Notes: generated by a model not told the origin, from the sequence alone. A DNA stretch of 49,608 nt from Polymyxa betae (GCA_003693705.1 RBZT01000294.1:1-49608), one strand, 5' to 3'; counted from the stretch's first letter, positions 1 to 10,746 are shown. Numbers and translations are program-made.

Positions 1-22
1 TGTCCGTCAGAGAAGGGAACTT

Positions 23-474
23 CTACATAGCGTGTAATAGAGGTATTGGTGTGGACTTCCTACATCCAGTGTAAGTACGCATATATTCATTATATGCAGA
101 TTGTAATGATTTCATCAGGGCAGTATTTTTCATTTCAGCGCCTATCCATGTTGTGTAATAGTTGAGTTTACCTCCTATAAATGAATGACATAGCTGTTGA
201 AACATCTTCTGACTAATGCGATATTTGCCATTTTTTTCAGAGCTCCTCATCGCTGTATAATCTGTTGAGAGGGTTTATGCAGGGTTATCTGTAGAGTGGA
301 GTGCGCTTGCGCTTTATTGGCTATTATTTCAGCTCCTAAATATTTAATGGAGGGCATTGTTTTAATGGTCCCTCGTCTAGTACGGATCTGATCGGATGGA
401 TGACTTTCGCTGAACATTACGCATGTTTTATCGGTGTTGATTTTGGTTTTGTTCTGTAGACACCATGCTTCCAT
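23..474 (-). pseudogene. LINE reverse transcriptase, C-terminal part
   Basis: Two adjoining minus-strand frames are joined by a frameshift near 247. The first carries the post-catalytic RT motif SIKYLGAEI. The second carries a thumb-like stretch RISQKMFQQLCHSFIGGKLN. The same stretch recurs in the LINE fragments at 44390-45000 (KIFQHARHAFICG) and 45660-46540 (RISQKMFRQ), which shows one family. The frame break makes this a pseudogene. The element continues past the window start. Confidence 0.7.
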
Positions 475-479
475 ATTAG

Positions 480-1144
480 GAGTTGTGATGTTAAGCCTTC
501 TGTAACTTCGTCTTTTGTGGGCGCAGAGACCCAGCCAACTGTGTCGTCTACGTAAATATTCGAATTGGTTGCTGGGAGCGGCATATCATATACGAATATT
601 AGCTAAAGTAGAACACTGAGGCTGGATCCTTGAGGGATGCCGTTCTTTTGTTCTCGGGTTTGAGATAGGGCGTTTTTATGTGTTACTGTGAAAGTTCTTT
701 CGCATAACCAGTCATAAATTATCAATATTAGTTGAGGTGGGATGCCTAGTTTATCATTTTTTTTACTGATATGTGTTTAGGAACTCTGTCATACGCTTTT
801 GTGAAATCGTAAAATATGCATCCGAATTGTTCATTTTTGGCCGCGCTTGTACCGCAGTAATGCATTAGGCGTATGAGTGCGTGTGAGGTTGAGTGACCTG
901 TACGGCACTCGAACTGGTTTCGTGGCAGTTTATTGTTGATTAGGTCTCGGATTCGAGTTTGTATTATGAACTCGGTGAGTTTTGATACATTCGAAAGCAG
1001 GCTGATCGGGCGATATTCTCCCGGTTTTGGCTTGGGGAGTGCGACGATCCGAGCGGATTTGAGCTCGTTCTGGTAGGTCCCGATTTTAAGAATCTGGTTG
1101 TTGATGGCAGTGCAGAGCAGTTGCAGGAGGTCTTTATTTTGCAT
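480..1144 (-). pseudogene. LINE reverse transcriptase, catalytic core
   Basis: RT blocks are visible in order on the minus strand: YRPISLLSN, then GHSTSHALIRL, then motif A FYDFTKAYDRV with its catalytic Asp, then the NGIPQGSSLS block near 610-650, then the catalytic YVDD at 543-554. A TAG stop lies between the GIPQGSS block and YVDD, and the frame shifts after motif A. The catalytic motifs themselves look intact, so decay may be fairly recent. Confidence 0.8.
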
Positions 1145-1231
1145 ACTATCTTAAGTGATTTGTTGGAGCTCCTATCCGGGCCAGGTGCAGACCGATTATT
1201 TGCGGCTTTAAGGGCTTGTAATAGTTCACGT

Positions 1232-2157
1232 TCACTTATATGGTGACAGGTTCTCGTTTTTTGAACGCTCTTGCAGGTTGACAATATTTTGCTGTAGCTC
1301 CTGTCTTTCCCGGTCGTCCGGAAGAGCATCTTGTTGGTCGAAGATGGATTCGAATTGGTCAGCGATGCGCTCTGCAGTCTCTTGGGCTTCACCTTGTTCC
1401 TGTGGAGTTTGTTGTGCTTTTTTATTGAGTGAAGGTTCAATCTGTTTTATAAGTTTAAATATTTGTGCTCCCGTCTCGTCTTCGCATGCGGTGCGTAATC
1501 TGGCGATGATGTTCTGCGTTCGTGCTTTGGAGAAAGCTTTTGCGAACAGTTTGCGTTTTTCTTTGTATTTAATAACTCGCTCCGATAGCTGCTGACTTCT
1601 TTTTCTAGCTCTTATAATTTCAGTGCGGGCTCGATTACGAGCTCGTCTTGCCTGAGACAATTCTTCTGTCCAGAATCCTATTGGTCTGTGTTTCATTATT
1701 TTAAAAGTGATCGCCTGGCTAAGTAGTTCTTTTATTTGTCTTAGGTCGACGGAATCTCTATCGATTTCGGCCATGCTCAATGTCAGTTTTTTAAAAGTCT
1801 CTTTGCAGTTCAAAACTGTGTATATCTCGTTACGGTAATCGCGTTTAGGGAAGTTGCGACTGTTGGATTCGATTTTGAGTTTACATATAGTAGGGAAGTG
1901 ATCGCTGTCTAGCTTACGCAGCACTTTCCATTCGATGACGCTGTGTTTCGCTTTTTTGCTGCCTAATGTAACGTCGAGCATGTTGTCATCTCTAGTTTTG
2001 CTTTTGGGGTCACTGATTACTCGTAAAGGACCTACTGGATATAATATTGCATCTAGATGTTGGAATGTGTGGGGGTGGTTAATGCCGAACCGAGAATCTT
2101 GTGTATTGAGGTCACCTGTAATGATGAGCTTCATTTTGAATCTTTTGTGTAGAATTA
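1232..2157 (-). pseudogene. LINE endonuclease C-terminal half and basic linker
   Basis: This is the downstream half of the EEP endonuclease. It carries IITGDLNTQDSRFG, with the catalytic Asp and Asn, and later SDHFPT, with the conserved SDH triad. A long Arg/Lys/Glu-rich linker follows and leads toward the RT. Reading back from the ATG at 2134, the frame continues through ELILHKRFK to the edge of the solo LTR. The natural start therefore lies beyond the insertion, and the ATG at 2134 is only an internal methionine. Confidence 0.8.
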
Positions 2158-2163
2158 GCTCAT

Positions 2164-2497
2164 TGTGATGATCACTCTAATGGGAGTCGGCAGACGGCGG
2201 TCAAGCGGAATTGAACCACACTTTTATTTCCAAAAGAATAATGAACAAGAAGGACACATAAACAGGACAGGTCAGGACAGGACAGGACAGGGGCTGCGCC
2301 AACGACGCTTAATAGAAGCGGCACTTGCGTACAGGACTACTGGACCGCTGCTGGTCAAAGCAGCTGTCTTGGAAGGAGCGGCCTCCCGGGCGGGTTGCGC
2401 CGGAGTAGCATCTTCATCTATTTTGAGAGGCTGCGCCATTCCGACTTCGTCAGGTAGGGTGTTAGGGTTTAGGGTTTTGATGTCGTGTGTCACGACA
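2164..2497 (-). mobile_element. Solo LTR with 5-bp target duplication
   Basis: On the minus strand the segment begins TGTCGTGACAC and ends ATCATCACA, the TG...CA termini of an LTR. It is flanked by the 5-bp direct repeat CTCAT (2159-2163 and 2498-2502). Removing it rejoins the LINE endonuclease in frame. It holds an AATAAA near 2230 on the minus strand and a short GGACA pentamer array (2268-2290). No internal retroviral-type region is present, so a full element probably recombined down to one LTR. A 76-aa open frame inside it is not considered a gene. Termini, target duplication and poly(A) signal are seen; the element class is inferred. Confidence 0.85.
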
Positions 2498-2502
2498 CTC
2501 AT

Positions 2503-2897
2503 AGATTGTGTCCCAGTTAGTGTCAGGGGGTATATATGCGTGGATTAATGTGATATCGTCTTCGATTTCTATGCATTGAACCTGAATTCTGGAAGTGGTT
2601 TGCAGTCCAAGTTCTTTAGTGATTATTTTGACTGAAATCCCGTTGCGCCAAAAATTGGCGCTTTGTGTGTCTCGAGGTGTATGATCAAAGTGTTGGAAAC
2701 CGGTTATTTGTCTCCTGGAGCCCAGCTCCGATACGCAGATTATGTCGATTTGTTTTTTCTTGCAGAGGTGTGACAGCTCTGTTGCCTCGCCCAAGTTCAA
2801 GGATCGCGCGTTCCACTGTAAGATAGTTAGCGTTTCGTTTTGCGACGTTAAAACTGCGGGGGTGGGTGCCGTGTTTTGAACAGATCATGTACTGAAA
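2503..2897 (-). pseudogene. LINE endonuclease N-terminal half
   Basis: The minus-strand frame starts with ILQWNARSLNLG, the usual opening of LINE EEP endonucleases, where the Asn is catalytic. It continues to IDIICVSELG with the conserved Glu. The frame runs into the solo LTR at 2502 and resumes on its other side at 2157. The disruption is therefore an insertion, not a deletion. Confidence 0.8.
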
Positions 2898-3270
2898 TAA
2901 TTTGTAATTAGTGTCTGTGACCTTTGACTGTTTGGTGTGTTTCCGGACGGGGGCAGTCGGTAAATGCAGTTCCTCGCTTCATCGAGTCTGTCATCTTGCC
3001 AGATAGATTGCTTCTGGTGTGGTCTGTCACTTCGGTTACTGATCATAGTTCGGCTACTATTTGTAAGAGTTTGTATGGTAATGATTTTATTGTTGTTTGA
3101 CTTAATGATCCAACTGTTTATTGTGGATTGTTTAGTTGGCTGGTGCTCCGCGTAAATGGCATTCTGGGGCCAAATGCCCTTCCAAGTTGCAGGTATCGTA
3201 ATGGGGGTAAACGCTATCTGGTCTGTCGATTCTCGGAGACAGCAATCAAGTCGAGGCTCTTTTGGCATCA
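2898..3270 (-). pseudogene. Possible LINE ORF1 tail
   Basis: An open minus-strand frame of about 127 codons lies directly upstream of the endonuclease, where ORF1 or the ORF1/ORF2 junction would be. I see no zinc knuckle or other diagnostic motif in it. The assignment rests on position alone. Confidence 0.3.
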
Positions 3271-3334
3271 GCTATCGCAAAGTTTTAAATGGATTTTACC
3301 CGTAATCCTCAATAATCAATCATGTTGCTGAAAA

Positions 3335-5127
3335 AGTTATTTGATGTGTTAACAGAATGAAACTTGACCTAAATCATGTCCGGTGATTCGTGTTGGTATC
3401 TTCTCGACAATTTGGATCGACAGATAGAGCGACCTGCAGCTTGAATCCATCAAAGCCAGCAGGATTAATTCTTGCTAATTCCCAGTTTGGAGAAAGATTT
3501 TAGTTACAACTTTCATGTCATTTTTGGTTGGATTTCTGTTCGATTTTCGATCGCTTGCGTTTTATCAAGATTCTGAGATATCCAGCGAAGGGCAATAAAC
3601 AAACGACTCTACAGTTGTCGAATCGGTCAAGCACTCTGAACGACCTCAATCGTCTATAGGGCTGCCAACGTTTACTGGGACGCCTGAGCAACTCGAATTA
3701 TTTTTCAGCTCCGAAAACGTTTGCAACACTCGATCATAGAACCATTCAATAATAATGCAGCTCCTCGACACAGCAAACTACTCCGAACAAGAATCTCAAC
3801 AGACATAGAGAACTTTTCATTGGTTTTTGGCTGCATGGAGGCGGGGGCCAGTAGGGTATATCAGCCCACTGATCAAGTCTAATAGCGGCATTGGGAGGCC
3901 TCGACATGGGGTATTAGACGTTGAGATTCAGCAGCGGTCACTTAAACAAACCCTAGCTCCCTGTCAGGCTAGGGTTTCACGTGACTTGCTCTCCAATGAA
4001 CCGTCATGTGCAGGTTCCAATAGCAATTTCTTCTGGGATTGCTGTGGCTGTTCTCCGTCTCGTGAACGCCCCTGGGCAAAGTACGACCTGATCACTACTG
4101 TAATGATGATTTCGGAGAAGGAATTCTTTTGTCTGTTTTTCTCTCCTCTCTCACTTCGGAGGCTCCTCTCATTTCTACCTGTTTGAAAAAACAGGCTGTT
4201 CAGCATGCTCGAATAAACTCCCATACAGATTCACCCTGATTGTAATTAAGGCAGTGTAATATGATCGTGAAATCGTAAGATGTGAATTTGGAAGCTTTGG
4301 AAGCGAATTGTCTTGAACAGACTCTGAGCAGAACTCGGGTTTTTTTTTCTAAACGAGTTAATACTTAACCGATGTAATTTCTTGCTATGTTGAATATAAT
4401 AAATCAATTCGAAATGATCTCTATAATTCAGAGCGCGAATTCAGCCAACCGAAATTTTGATAAGCAGCTGGATATGGGGATCCGGGCTATCTCATATTCA
4501 CTTCCTTCGATGATCCTTTACTAATGAGTTTTGCAGCCTTCCTGAAAATGACAAAACATCATTCCTGATCCTATATAAAAGACTATTCTGCATCCTGATC
4601 GATTACCGAATCTGTCAGTGAGAACGTTTTGTGTATTTTCATGACAAATTTTGGTTCAAATCTGTCAATGAATCTTCTAGAGAGAATATCGTCAAATTGC
4701 TGTCCGCAGAGCGGCATTGAAGACGGCGCGTGATCGAAATTTCTCCAGAAAATTCCTGAAACTTTTTATGATGTTTTCAACCTTACCGCCACCACTGCGT
4801 CATGATCATACAATCATTCGTTACACCATGCTGATAAAGCTGATCTCTGGTTTACGGTGACCCTCATCTTAATGGGCGTACTGATCCATTGCGACAGCTT
4901 ATGAAGATTGGTGATTGAAATGGCAGCGTCCTTGAGCCAGGAAGGCGAACGTACATCTCGTTGTCCGCCCCAGTACGACAGCAGGCTGCAGCCATCAGTG
5001 GCCCGGCCTCGTTTCTACCCGGATTCGTTACAACAGACCACACAATGTAGCGTTATGTTCCGGTGCTGTGAATAGGTAGCGCCTCAAGAACGGCTCAGTG
5101 ACCATATCAGCGTACGGATTGAATAGT
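3335..5127. other. Intergenic, nothing recognised
   Basis: Only short open frames without motifs occur here, on both strands. I see no tRNA, no clear repeat pair and no poly(A)-linked coding frame. GTTAC pentamers begin to appear near 4817 and 5025, ahead of the GTTAC-rich gene at 5358. Confidence 0.4.
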
Positions 5128-5229
5128 AAGACGCCAGACTGGCAGGGAGGCCGTACAGCTGTCATGGATTACGCTACACAACATTGTCGCAAGGCGCTAA
5201 ACTGGCAGGGAGGCCGCACAGCTGTAATG
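5128..5229. repeat. Direct repeat, 63-bp period
   Basis: A roughly 38-bp block containing ACTGGCAGGGAGGCCG and then ACAGCTGT occurs at 5128-5165 and again at 5191-5229, an offset of 63 bp with a few mismatches. It lies about 130 bp upstream of the membrane-protein gene, so it could be promoter-proximal repeat DNA. No function is evident. Confidence 0.7.
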
Positions 5230-5357
5230 TAATATGATGTTACACACCAATGTATGGCTCGGCGATTTTTGTGGTGCTTTCGTCGGCCGACTCGGCCATT
5301 GCTGACAGAGTCGAGTGATCGATCGACCCTGATTGGTAGCAAAATATAGAGTCAGTC

Positions 5358-6041
5358 ATGTTACCAATCCTGGATTTAACATTCATTGGCGTTACCGGTC
5401 TGATCTCGGCCGGGTTCACGATCCTGATCTCTATCGTGGAACCCGACGGCATCTGGCTCTTCGTTACCATGCTGTTCGCGGTCCTATTGTGGGCGATCTT
5501 CCTGTTAATGTTACTCGAGTCTGTAAATCGGTATCGTGAGCGCTTACGGGCCTCCATCAGCATCCAGGACGGCGTGCACGAAATGCAGTCGCGTCCCAGT
5601 CACAGTGCTGCGTTACGAGACGAGTTCAACGTTACCAAAAGACAGCAGTCGAGAGATTTGTTACAGAATGACTTGATGGAAGAGTCCTCTGAAACGCAGC
5701 CGCGTCACCAAACCCATCTTTCGTTACACGACATGGATAACGTTACCACGAGGCCGGAGAGGAACGATTCGTTAGAGCAAGACTCGATGGCGGCGAATCG
5801 CGACCATCACATTGAAGACGTTACTAACACGCAACGTGCTGCTTTACAAGACTATCAAGTCATGCAGGCCGACACGTTACAGCATGGTATCGTTAAAGGC
5901 CGCTCGGCTGACCTGCCTGAAACCGTTTCGGAGCGATCATTGGATAGCGATACCGACAGCGAACATGCGGACGAGAAACGTGTCGCCATCAGTCAGGACG
6001 ATTTCGTGGAGATTGGCCGAGCCGAGGCCAGTCTTCCCTGA
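5358..6041 (+). CDS. Two-helix membrane protein with repetitive acidic/polar tail, unknown function
   Basis: A single open frame of 227 codons. Residues about 3-27 and 32-53 are strongly hydrophobic and are joined by the short turn EPDG, giving a helical hairpin that anchors the protein in a membrane. A basic stretch (YRERLR) follows, then a hydrophilic tail of about 165 residues rich in Asp, Glu, Gln, Arg and Ser. The tail contains a degenerate 37-residue repeat: the blocks around EFNVTK...DLLQ and DMDNVTT...DSLEQ are 111 nt apart. The start is the first ATG of the frame, and an AATAAA lies 35 nt after the stop, which supports a real transcription unit. The coding strand contains 11 GTTAC pentamers in two reading frames and no reverse complement that I could find. 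I do not recognise the family. Confidence 0.65.
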   Translation: MLPILDLTFIGVTGLISAGFTILISIVEPDGIWLFVTMLFAVLLWAIFLLMLLESVNRYRERLRASISIQDGVHEMQSRPSHSAALRDEFNVTKRQQSRDLLQNDLMEESSETQPRHQTHLSLHDMDNVTTRPERNDSLEQDSMAANRDHHIEDVTNTQRAALQDYQVMQADTLQHGIVKGRSADLPETVSERSLDSDTDSEHADEKRVAISQDDFVEIGRAEASLP

Positions 6042-6075
6042 ATTATGTTACCGCCATGTTAGCAACAGCAGAACC

Positions 6076-6081
6076 AATAAA
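6076..6081 (+). terminator. Poly(A) signal of the two-helix membrane protein gene
   Basis: AATAAA lies 35 nt downstream of the TGA stop at 6041 and is followed by U-rich sequence (CTTTACC). Confidence 0.6.
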
Positions 6082-6131
6082 CTTTACCATATCCTCGCAC
6101 TTGTGCGTCTCTGTTATCAAGACAAACCCTA

Positions 6132-6230
6132 ACGTTGCCAATGTCGAAAGCTCAGCTTGGGAGTAACGTTGCGATCCCCTACCGTTACCAATATCGAAGC
6201 TCGCCTGGGCGTAACGTTGCTGGCAGCGCG
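6132..6230. repeat. Degenerate ~50-bp tandem repeat rich in GTTAC/GTAAC
   Basis: Two units share CAAT(G/A)TCGAA(A)GCTC...GGG(A/C)GTAACGTTGC. Each unit begins with CGTT(A/G)CCAAT and ends with GTAACGTT. The array continues the GTTAC excess of the neighbouring gene, here on both strands. Confidence 0.6.
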
Positions 6231-6401
6231 AGCTCGTTAATGGCCTCTTTTGGAAGATGGCCAGTACGTCAAGAGGTCGCTTTTTGCAGGCCAAAATCAG
6301 CACGAAAACGACCCGCGCGGCACCGAACTGGCCCAACCTTCCGAAAAGAACTGCGACCGTTGAATATCCATCAGGTGATGTCTGATAGCGCGTTCAATTG
6401 A

Positions 6402-7136
6402 GAAATGAAGGACTCGTAGTGCGGCCAGCGCTGAGAGGACTACACGCTGGATGGAGCTTACAAAACCCTAACCCTAAGGCGGTTTTGCCAGTTCGGCAGA
6501 ATCGACCCATTTCGCAATTACGCATCCGACTGATATCAATCAAACCAGTCTTTGTAGCATTACTGCTAAGATTTGGTGTCCAGTACAGAACGCCACGGAA
6601 GCTAAATTGAAGTTATGATTAAGTCCAAGGGGGACAGTACGCCCTAAGGACGAATTGAAGATAAAAACAGTTATTGTTTTCCACCCTTTCTGTCATTGCT
6701 GTGCTGTCATTTATCCTGGAAGGATCACATTAAATCGCATGATAACCAGTGCTGGTAACATATCATCCGCAATAAGGCACCCGGATAAAGACAAGTCTGG
6801 TTTGTAACATGACAATCTATGTCAAAAAGAATCACAGAGAAAGCCCCTGACTGCCAGGGCTGTGTCAGTAACATTACAGTCCATCATCTATACTGGACGA
6901 ACCGCATACGATCGCAATAAGGCAGCACTGTCGCCATCAGGCAGCCTGTTTCAGTCAACAAAGAAAGCTCGATGCTAAAAATTGCAGATGATTTTTCATG
7001 GTACGATGTTGGAGGTCACCACAAGATTACTGAATCATATGCTTATGTCCCTGTTTGTCGGCAACCTCGTAGGAGCAATATTAGAATAGTAATGTTACGA
7101 AGGCTGGACAGAGTACTGAGTTGATACATAACGATC
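6402..7136. other. Intergenic, nothing recognised
   Basis: It holds scattered GTAAC words (6756, 6811, 6870) and a repeated CGCAATAAGGCA word (two copies), but no coding frame with support. A CCCTAACCCTAA dimer near 6466 resembles telomeric repeat but is too short to mean much. Confidence 0.4.
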
Positions 7137-7138
7137 GG

Positions 7139-7335
7139 CAGCTTTCAGTATTCTTCTCCCCATATTGCGATTGGCCTCTCAGGCAGGCTGCAATGGAGGT
7201 CAGGAGGCCGCTTTCAGTATTCTTATCCCCATATTGCGATTGGCCTCCAAGAAGGCTGCTACAATATGGAGGTCAGGAGGCCGCTTTCAGCATTCTCCCA
7301 ATATTGCGATTGGCCTCTCAGGCATGCTGCATTTA
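7139..7335. repeat. ~70-bp tandem repeat, three units
   Basis: The units start with GCTTTCAG at about 7140, 7210 and 7283 and share CATATTGCGATTGGCCTC and GGAGGTCAGGAGGCC. The third unit runs straight into family copy 1 and takes the place of its signal-peptide-coding 5' end. The array thus marks the break that truncated that copy. Confidence 0.85.
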
Positions 7336-7336
7336 T

Positions 7337-9011
7337 TGCGCTGCTTGCTGTCTTTGGCCTTGTAATGCTACAGACTCTCAGGAAGAGACTCCTAACAGTG
7401 TGTCTCTTCCAGATCTAAATGTGAGTCTCTATTCTCCCGATCTCACAGACACAGGAGAAGGATTGCTGTTCCAGGATGAAGACGCATCACTTTTTAGAGA
7501 TATTGTTCCCGCATTTCTTCAAATTCAGGAAACTGTCAATGTAATGTTTCCTTATCAAGTTTCATGTTTTCATAATCGCTGAGATTTTCATAATCAGAAT
7601 GATGAACCAGCTGAAATTATCTCCCGGAAACGTTCTCGTATTGAAGAGATATCGCCACTAACTGAACTTCACGATTCCCTCAATCATGATGTGACTGATA
7701 TCAATGATTATAACAGTCTCTGCAAGTTTTTGGTGAATTTTAAGAAGCCTTTTCTGAACAGCTGTATATTGACTGTAGATTAGATCAAAGAGCCGAAGGA
7801 TGAAGAATTTCTTTCTCTGTCTTCAAATTCCGATAATAATGCAGTTCAAAGCTCATTGATCAATTGTCAGTTTGTTATCAATGTGAAAGGACATGATCTG
7901 GATGTGAGCGAAATCAGGCGAATGCGTGCTAATAGAGCACTTTACAAAAGCTGATTCTGATTGCGAATTTGTATCGGAAATTGACCTGGGCCTCTCGGAA
8001 ATATGAATGGAATTGGAGGAAGGATGATTTGAATATACGGGATTGGATGGCTCAAGTGTGTCGTCCTGTATTACGATGTGTCATACAGTGATGTCAGAAA
8101 GATCTCCGGAGATTTCAGACACTCTGGGGGAATCCCTTCAGTCATTGGAATCTCCATAAAGAATGTTCCGGAGATAAATGCCGATCTAAACTGTCAGCTG
8201 CTGAACAGTTGATGAATCTGTTCCGAAACCGTTCTGGAATCTCTATTAACCCTCCTGATCTACAGAATGACGAAAACCCGTTTTCAAAACGGATGAAGTT
8301 TAGTTCACCACCAAAACAACTCGTTCTGCCACTGTTTAGTTTTTTTTCCTGAATTTTTGAGCTTTTTTGATTTCAATGTGGAGAAGATCACAGACTACAC
8401 TACTCTGTGTGCTTTTCTGGTGAGATTTTTCATATTAAATGGGGAATCTCACACAGAATCTGTAATTCAGAAAAAGCAGCCTGATGATTGTTTCAATCTC
8501 GATGGGGAAAGCCGTTTCAGCATTCTTCTTTTCAAAAGTTTTGTTAAAGGCACAAAGGCAAGAGTAAACAGTGCGGATTTGAGGCTCTCATTATCAGTGA
8601 CAATGAGAGATACTCCATCATATCACAGCTAGTTCATGATAGAGAAGAACATGCTCATTGTCTATTGAGATATTCTCTGAAAGGATTTGAGACGGTATTA
8701 CTGTGTTCAAGTTTATTTGGTATTTCTGAATATTTCACAGAGAGAACCTCATGCTGGAGTGTATTCAGCGAATGCATAATCACATGAACGAGGAGAATTT
8801 GAATCCATCACCTGATCTGCGTGAATATCTCGAACATTCTTTAAATCCAATATTATACTCTCTTGAACATCATTGTAATAATGATGTCAATTATTTCTCT
8901 CATATATTTGGACATTATATAGATCATTATCAATTTCGACAGAATTTCTGTCCAGGACATACTGGACAATGTCCTGCTCTATCTGCACAGAATTCTTCCC
9001 AGACCTCATAG
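7337..9011 (+). pseudogene. Family copy 1: secreted two-domain cysteine-rich protein, 5'-truncated pseudogene
   Basis: Homologous to the five-exon family described at 28730. Exon 1 remnant 7337-7558 lacks the signal peptide. Intron 1 is 7559-7597 (39 nt), exon 2 7598-7732 (135 nt), intron 2 7733-7783, exon 3 7784-8419, intron 3 8420-8470, exon 4 from 8471 to 8694, intron 4 8695-8740 (46 nt), and exon 5 to 9011. An AATAAA follows at 9014. Disabling lesions: a one-base loss near 7944, a TGA in place of a conserved Cys codon near 8089, an extra T near 8349, and an internal deletion of about 300 bp in exon 4. The copy keeps the exon-intron layout, but no functional protein is expected. Confidence 0.85.
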
Positions 9012-9013
9012 TC

Positions 9014-9019
9014 AATAAA
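9014..9019 (+). terminator. Poly(A) signal after copy 1
   Basis: AATAAA lies 3 nt after the stop. The same very short spacing is found after copy 6 (30818). Confidence 0.6.
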
Positions 9020-10740
9020 GATTGTTCAATTTGCCCCAGCTCTACAAATGCATAACGCTGCATCTCCTTCCAATGTGTTTACAGGATGCTATGAATATAA
9101 AGTGGATTTTCAGTTTAGATAGAAATTTAGGGCTGGATGTCATTTTTCGACGGGATTTTATTAAGAGGTAAAAGCCGGACGACTTTTATACAATGCCACT
9201 CCATTGCTGTCAGTGAATATGAGAGACTTTATGGTAGATATTGCTGTTACACCTAAAATGCTTCAAGGCTGAATTTGTGTTGAACAATTGATCGGACAGA
9301 AAGCGAGCTTAATTGTCATTAAGATCCGCGTTGACGATCCTGTGTTGAGACTCACTGTGAATAAAATCGGACTCTACAGAATGTGATGCAGAGAGCTGTG
9401 TTCTGTCCGACAGCGAATCCAGCCAAATTTTCAAGAATTGTGATGATCGCTGCTGTTAATGCTAACAAGAGTATTGAATCAATAAATTCAATTCATCTCT
9501 AAATGTGTTTTAATCTCCAACTTTTCCAAGTTCATGAAATTGAGAATTAGAATCCATTCCATCGTAAGAGCATGTTATATAAATGAGCGAAATCCATCAA
9601 ACCCCTTTTGCAATGGGAATATTACGTTACAGAATGAGATTCTGCTTCAAGTTTGAATTGGAGATCGAACTGAGTTTAAAATTTTCTAGGTCCAAATAGA
9701 ACGATTGCCAGATGGTCGTATAATCGAAGTCGTACAGGATTGAGATGTGTAATGCGATGCTGACAGAAGTGTCTCCGGGCTTCCAGGTATGCTGCGGATC
9801 TCGATTCATTATGCGATGGAAATGACAGAAAGTGACCATTTTGATAACCTTGCTAGAAAGTTGCTATCAATGGGGACAATTGAGATCATGATCGATATAT
9901 TCTGTCCTATAAGACGAAGTTGAAATTTTCACCACTATACAGAATCCATGGAATATCAACAAAGAAAAGATTCCAAAAACTACTTCAAAATTAATACGAT
10001 CAAAATTTCCAGAGCGATTGTGACCAAATGTCTAACAGCAGCGTCTGATCACTGATGTTATGTTACCACGAGAAAGCTCAGCAGTAGAAGACTCATTGAA
10101 GAATAGAGTAGATGGATCTGCTGAGCAGGGCGGCTGCCAATCCTACCTTCACAAGGCTCCTCTACGTCACACTCAAAGGGCTGAACAAAAGTGTTCTTTT
10201 TGTAATTCAGCCAGCTCTGAAAACGGAATGAGCTTCTGACGATCATTAAGGTCAATAAGCCGAAATTCCTCAGGCCTTGTGCTATGGTACAGAATCGCCT
10301 CTTGATAAACAAGAGGATTTCAATGTAAATGTGCTGAACATAGGTTGAAAATGAAATTGCTGCTTGAGAATAAACTTTCGTAATCTCGAGGTGGAGGCTG
10401 CGTCAGATGTGCAAATCATAGAGGGTGGATTCTTACAAGAGCTGGGTCGGTATGGAAATTATCACCGCCGAACGCAAGAGAAAAGATGTTTTTGCGAAGA
10501 TTTACTGAAAGAGCGTGAGCTGAGTACTAGAAACAGCGGTGATCGTGTTCTATGGAGCCGAGGGAGAGTCTGATAGCAGAGGGCTGTTTTATATACTGTA
10601 GTATGGACACAAGAGACGATCTAATGTTAACGTTCTGGTTAAGGCGTTCCGGAGCAGTTTCTCTTAATCTCATGCCTGATCGAAATTGATCTAATAAAGC
10701 CGCAGCAAGACATCCAAAACATGAGATTGAAAGTACTCAG
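9020..10740. other. Intergenic with decayed sequence
   Basis: Near 9467-9486 the words AACAAGAGTATT and ATCAATAAA recur in the order seen after copy 3 (15363-15387), so a second 3'-end segment is shared between copies. Near 9120-9170 one frame gives LGLDVIFRRDFIK, faintly like the end of a retropepsin region, but I would not call it. I see no gene in the rest. Confidence 0.4.
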
Positions 10741-10746
10741 ACTCAA

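Larger units (their letters stand above)
1..3270 (-). mobile_element. Non-LTR retrotransposon (LINE), decayed, cut by window start
   Basis: Minus-strand translation gives, in order, a weak ORF1-like tail, an exonuclease-endonuclease-phosphatase (EEP) type endonuclease, a long basic linker and a reverse transcriptase. This is the usual order in LINEs that cut target DNA and reverse-transcribe from the nick. Frames change several times, the RT has an in-frame stop, and the endonuclease is split by a solo LTR at 2164-2497, so the copy is inactive. Pieces of the same or a closely related family occur on the plus strand at 27260, 31154, 38765, 41985, 44390 and 45660. Some of those carry an RNase H segment, which points to an I/Jockey-like group. 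The clade is inferred. Confidence 0.85.

Noticed and set aside
2165-2548. 127-codon plus-strand ORF and 76-codon minus-strand ORF
   Set aside because: Both fall in the solo LTR and cross its boundary or its pentamer array; they have no motif.
6463-6477. Telomere-like CCCTAACCCTAA words here and near 2465, 25800 and 32433
   Set aside because: Only one or two units each; too short to claim interstitial telomere or subtelomeric position.
7580-7582. Conserved in-frame TGA in exon 1 of several copies as selenocysteine or programmed readthrough
   Set aside because: The TGA lies inside a constant 39-nt segment with GT and AG ends and a branch-point-like CTGA. Copy 10 has additional stops in the same segment. 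A mini-intron explains all copies without recoding.
9048-9420. Possible retropepsin-like remnant downstream of copy 1
   Set aside because: One short hydrophobic-Asp motif without a DTG/DSG block or supporting neighbours.
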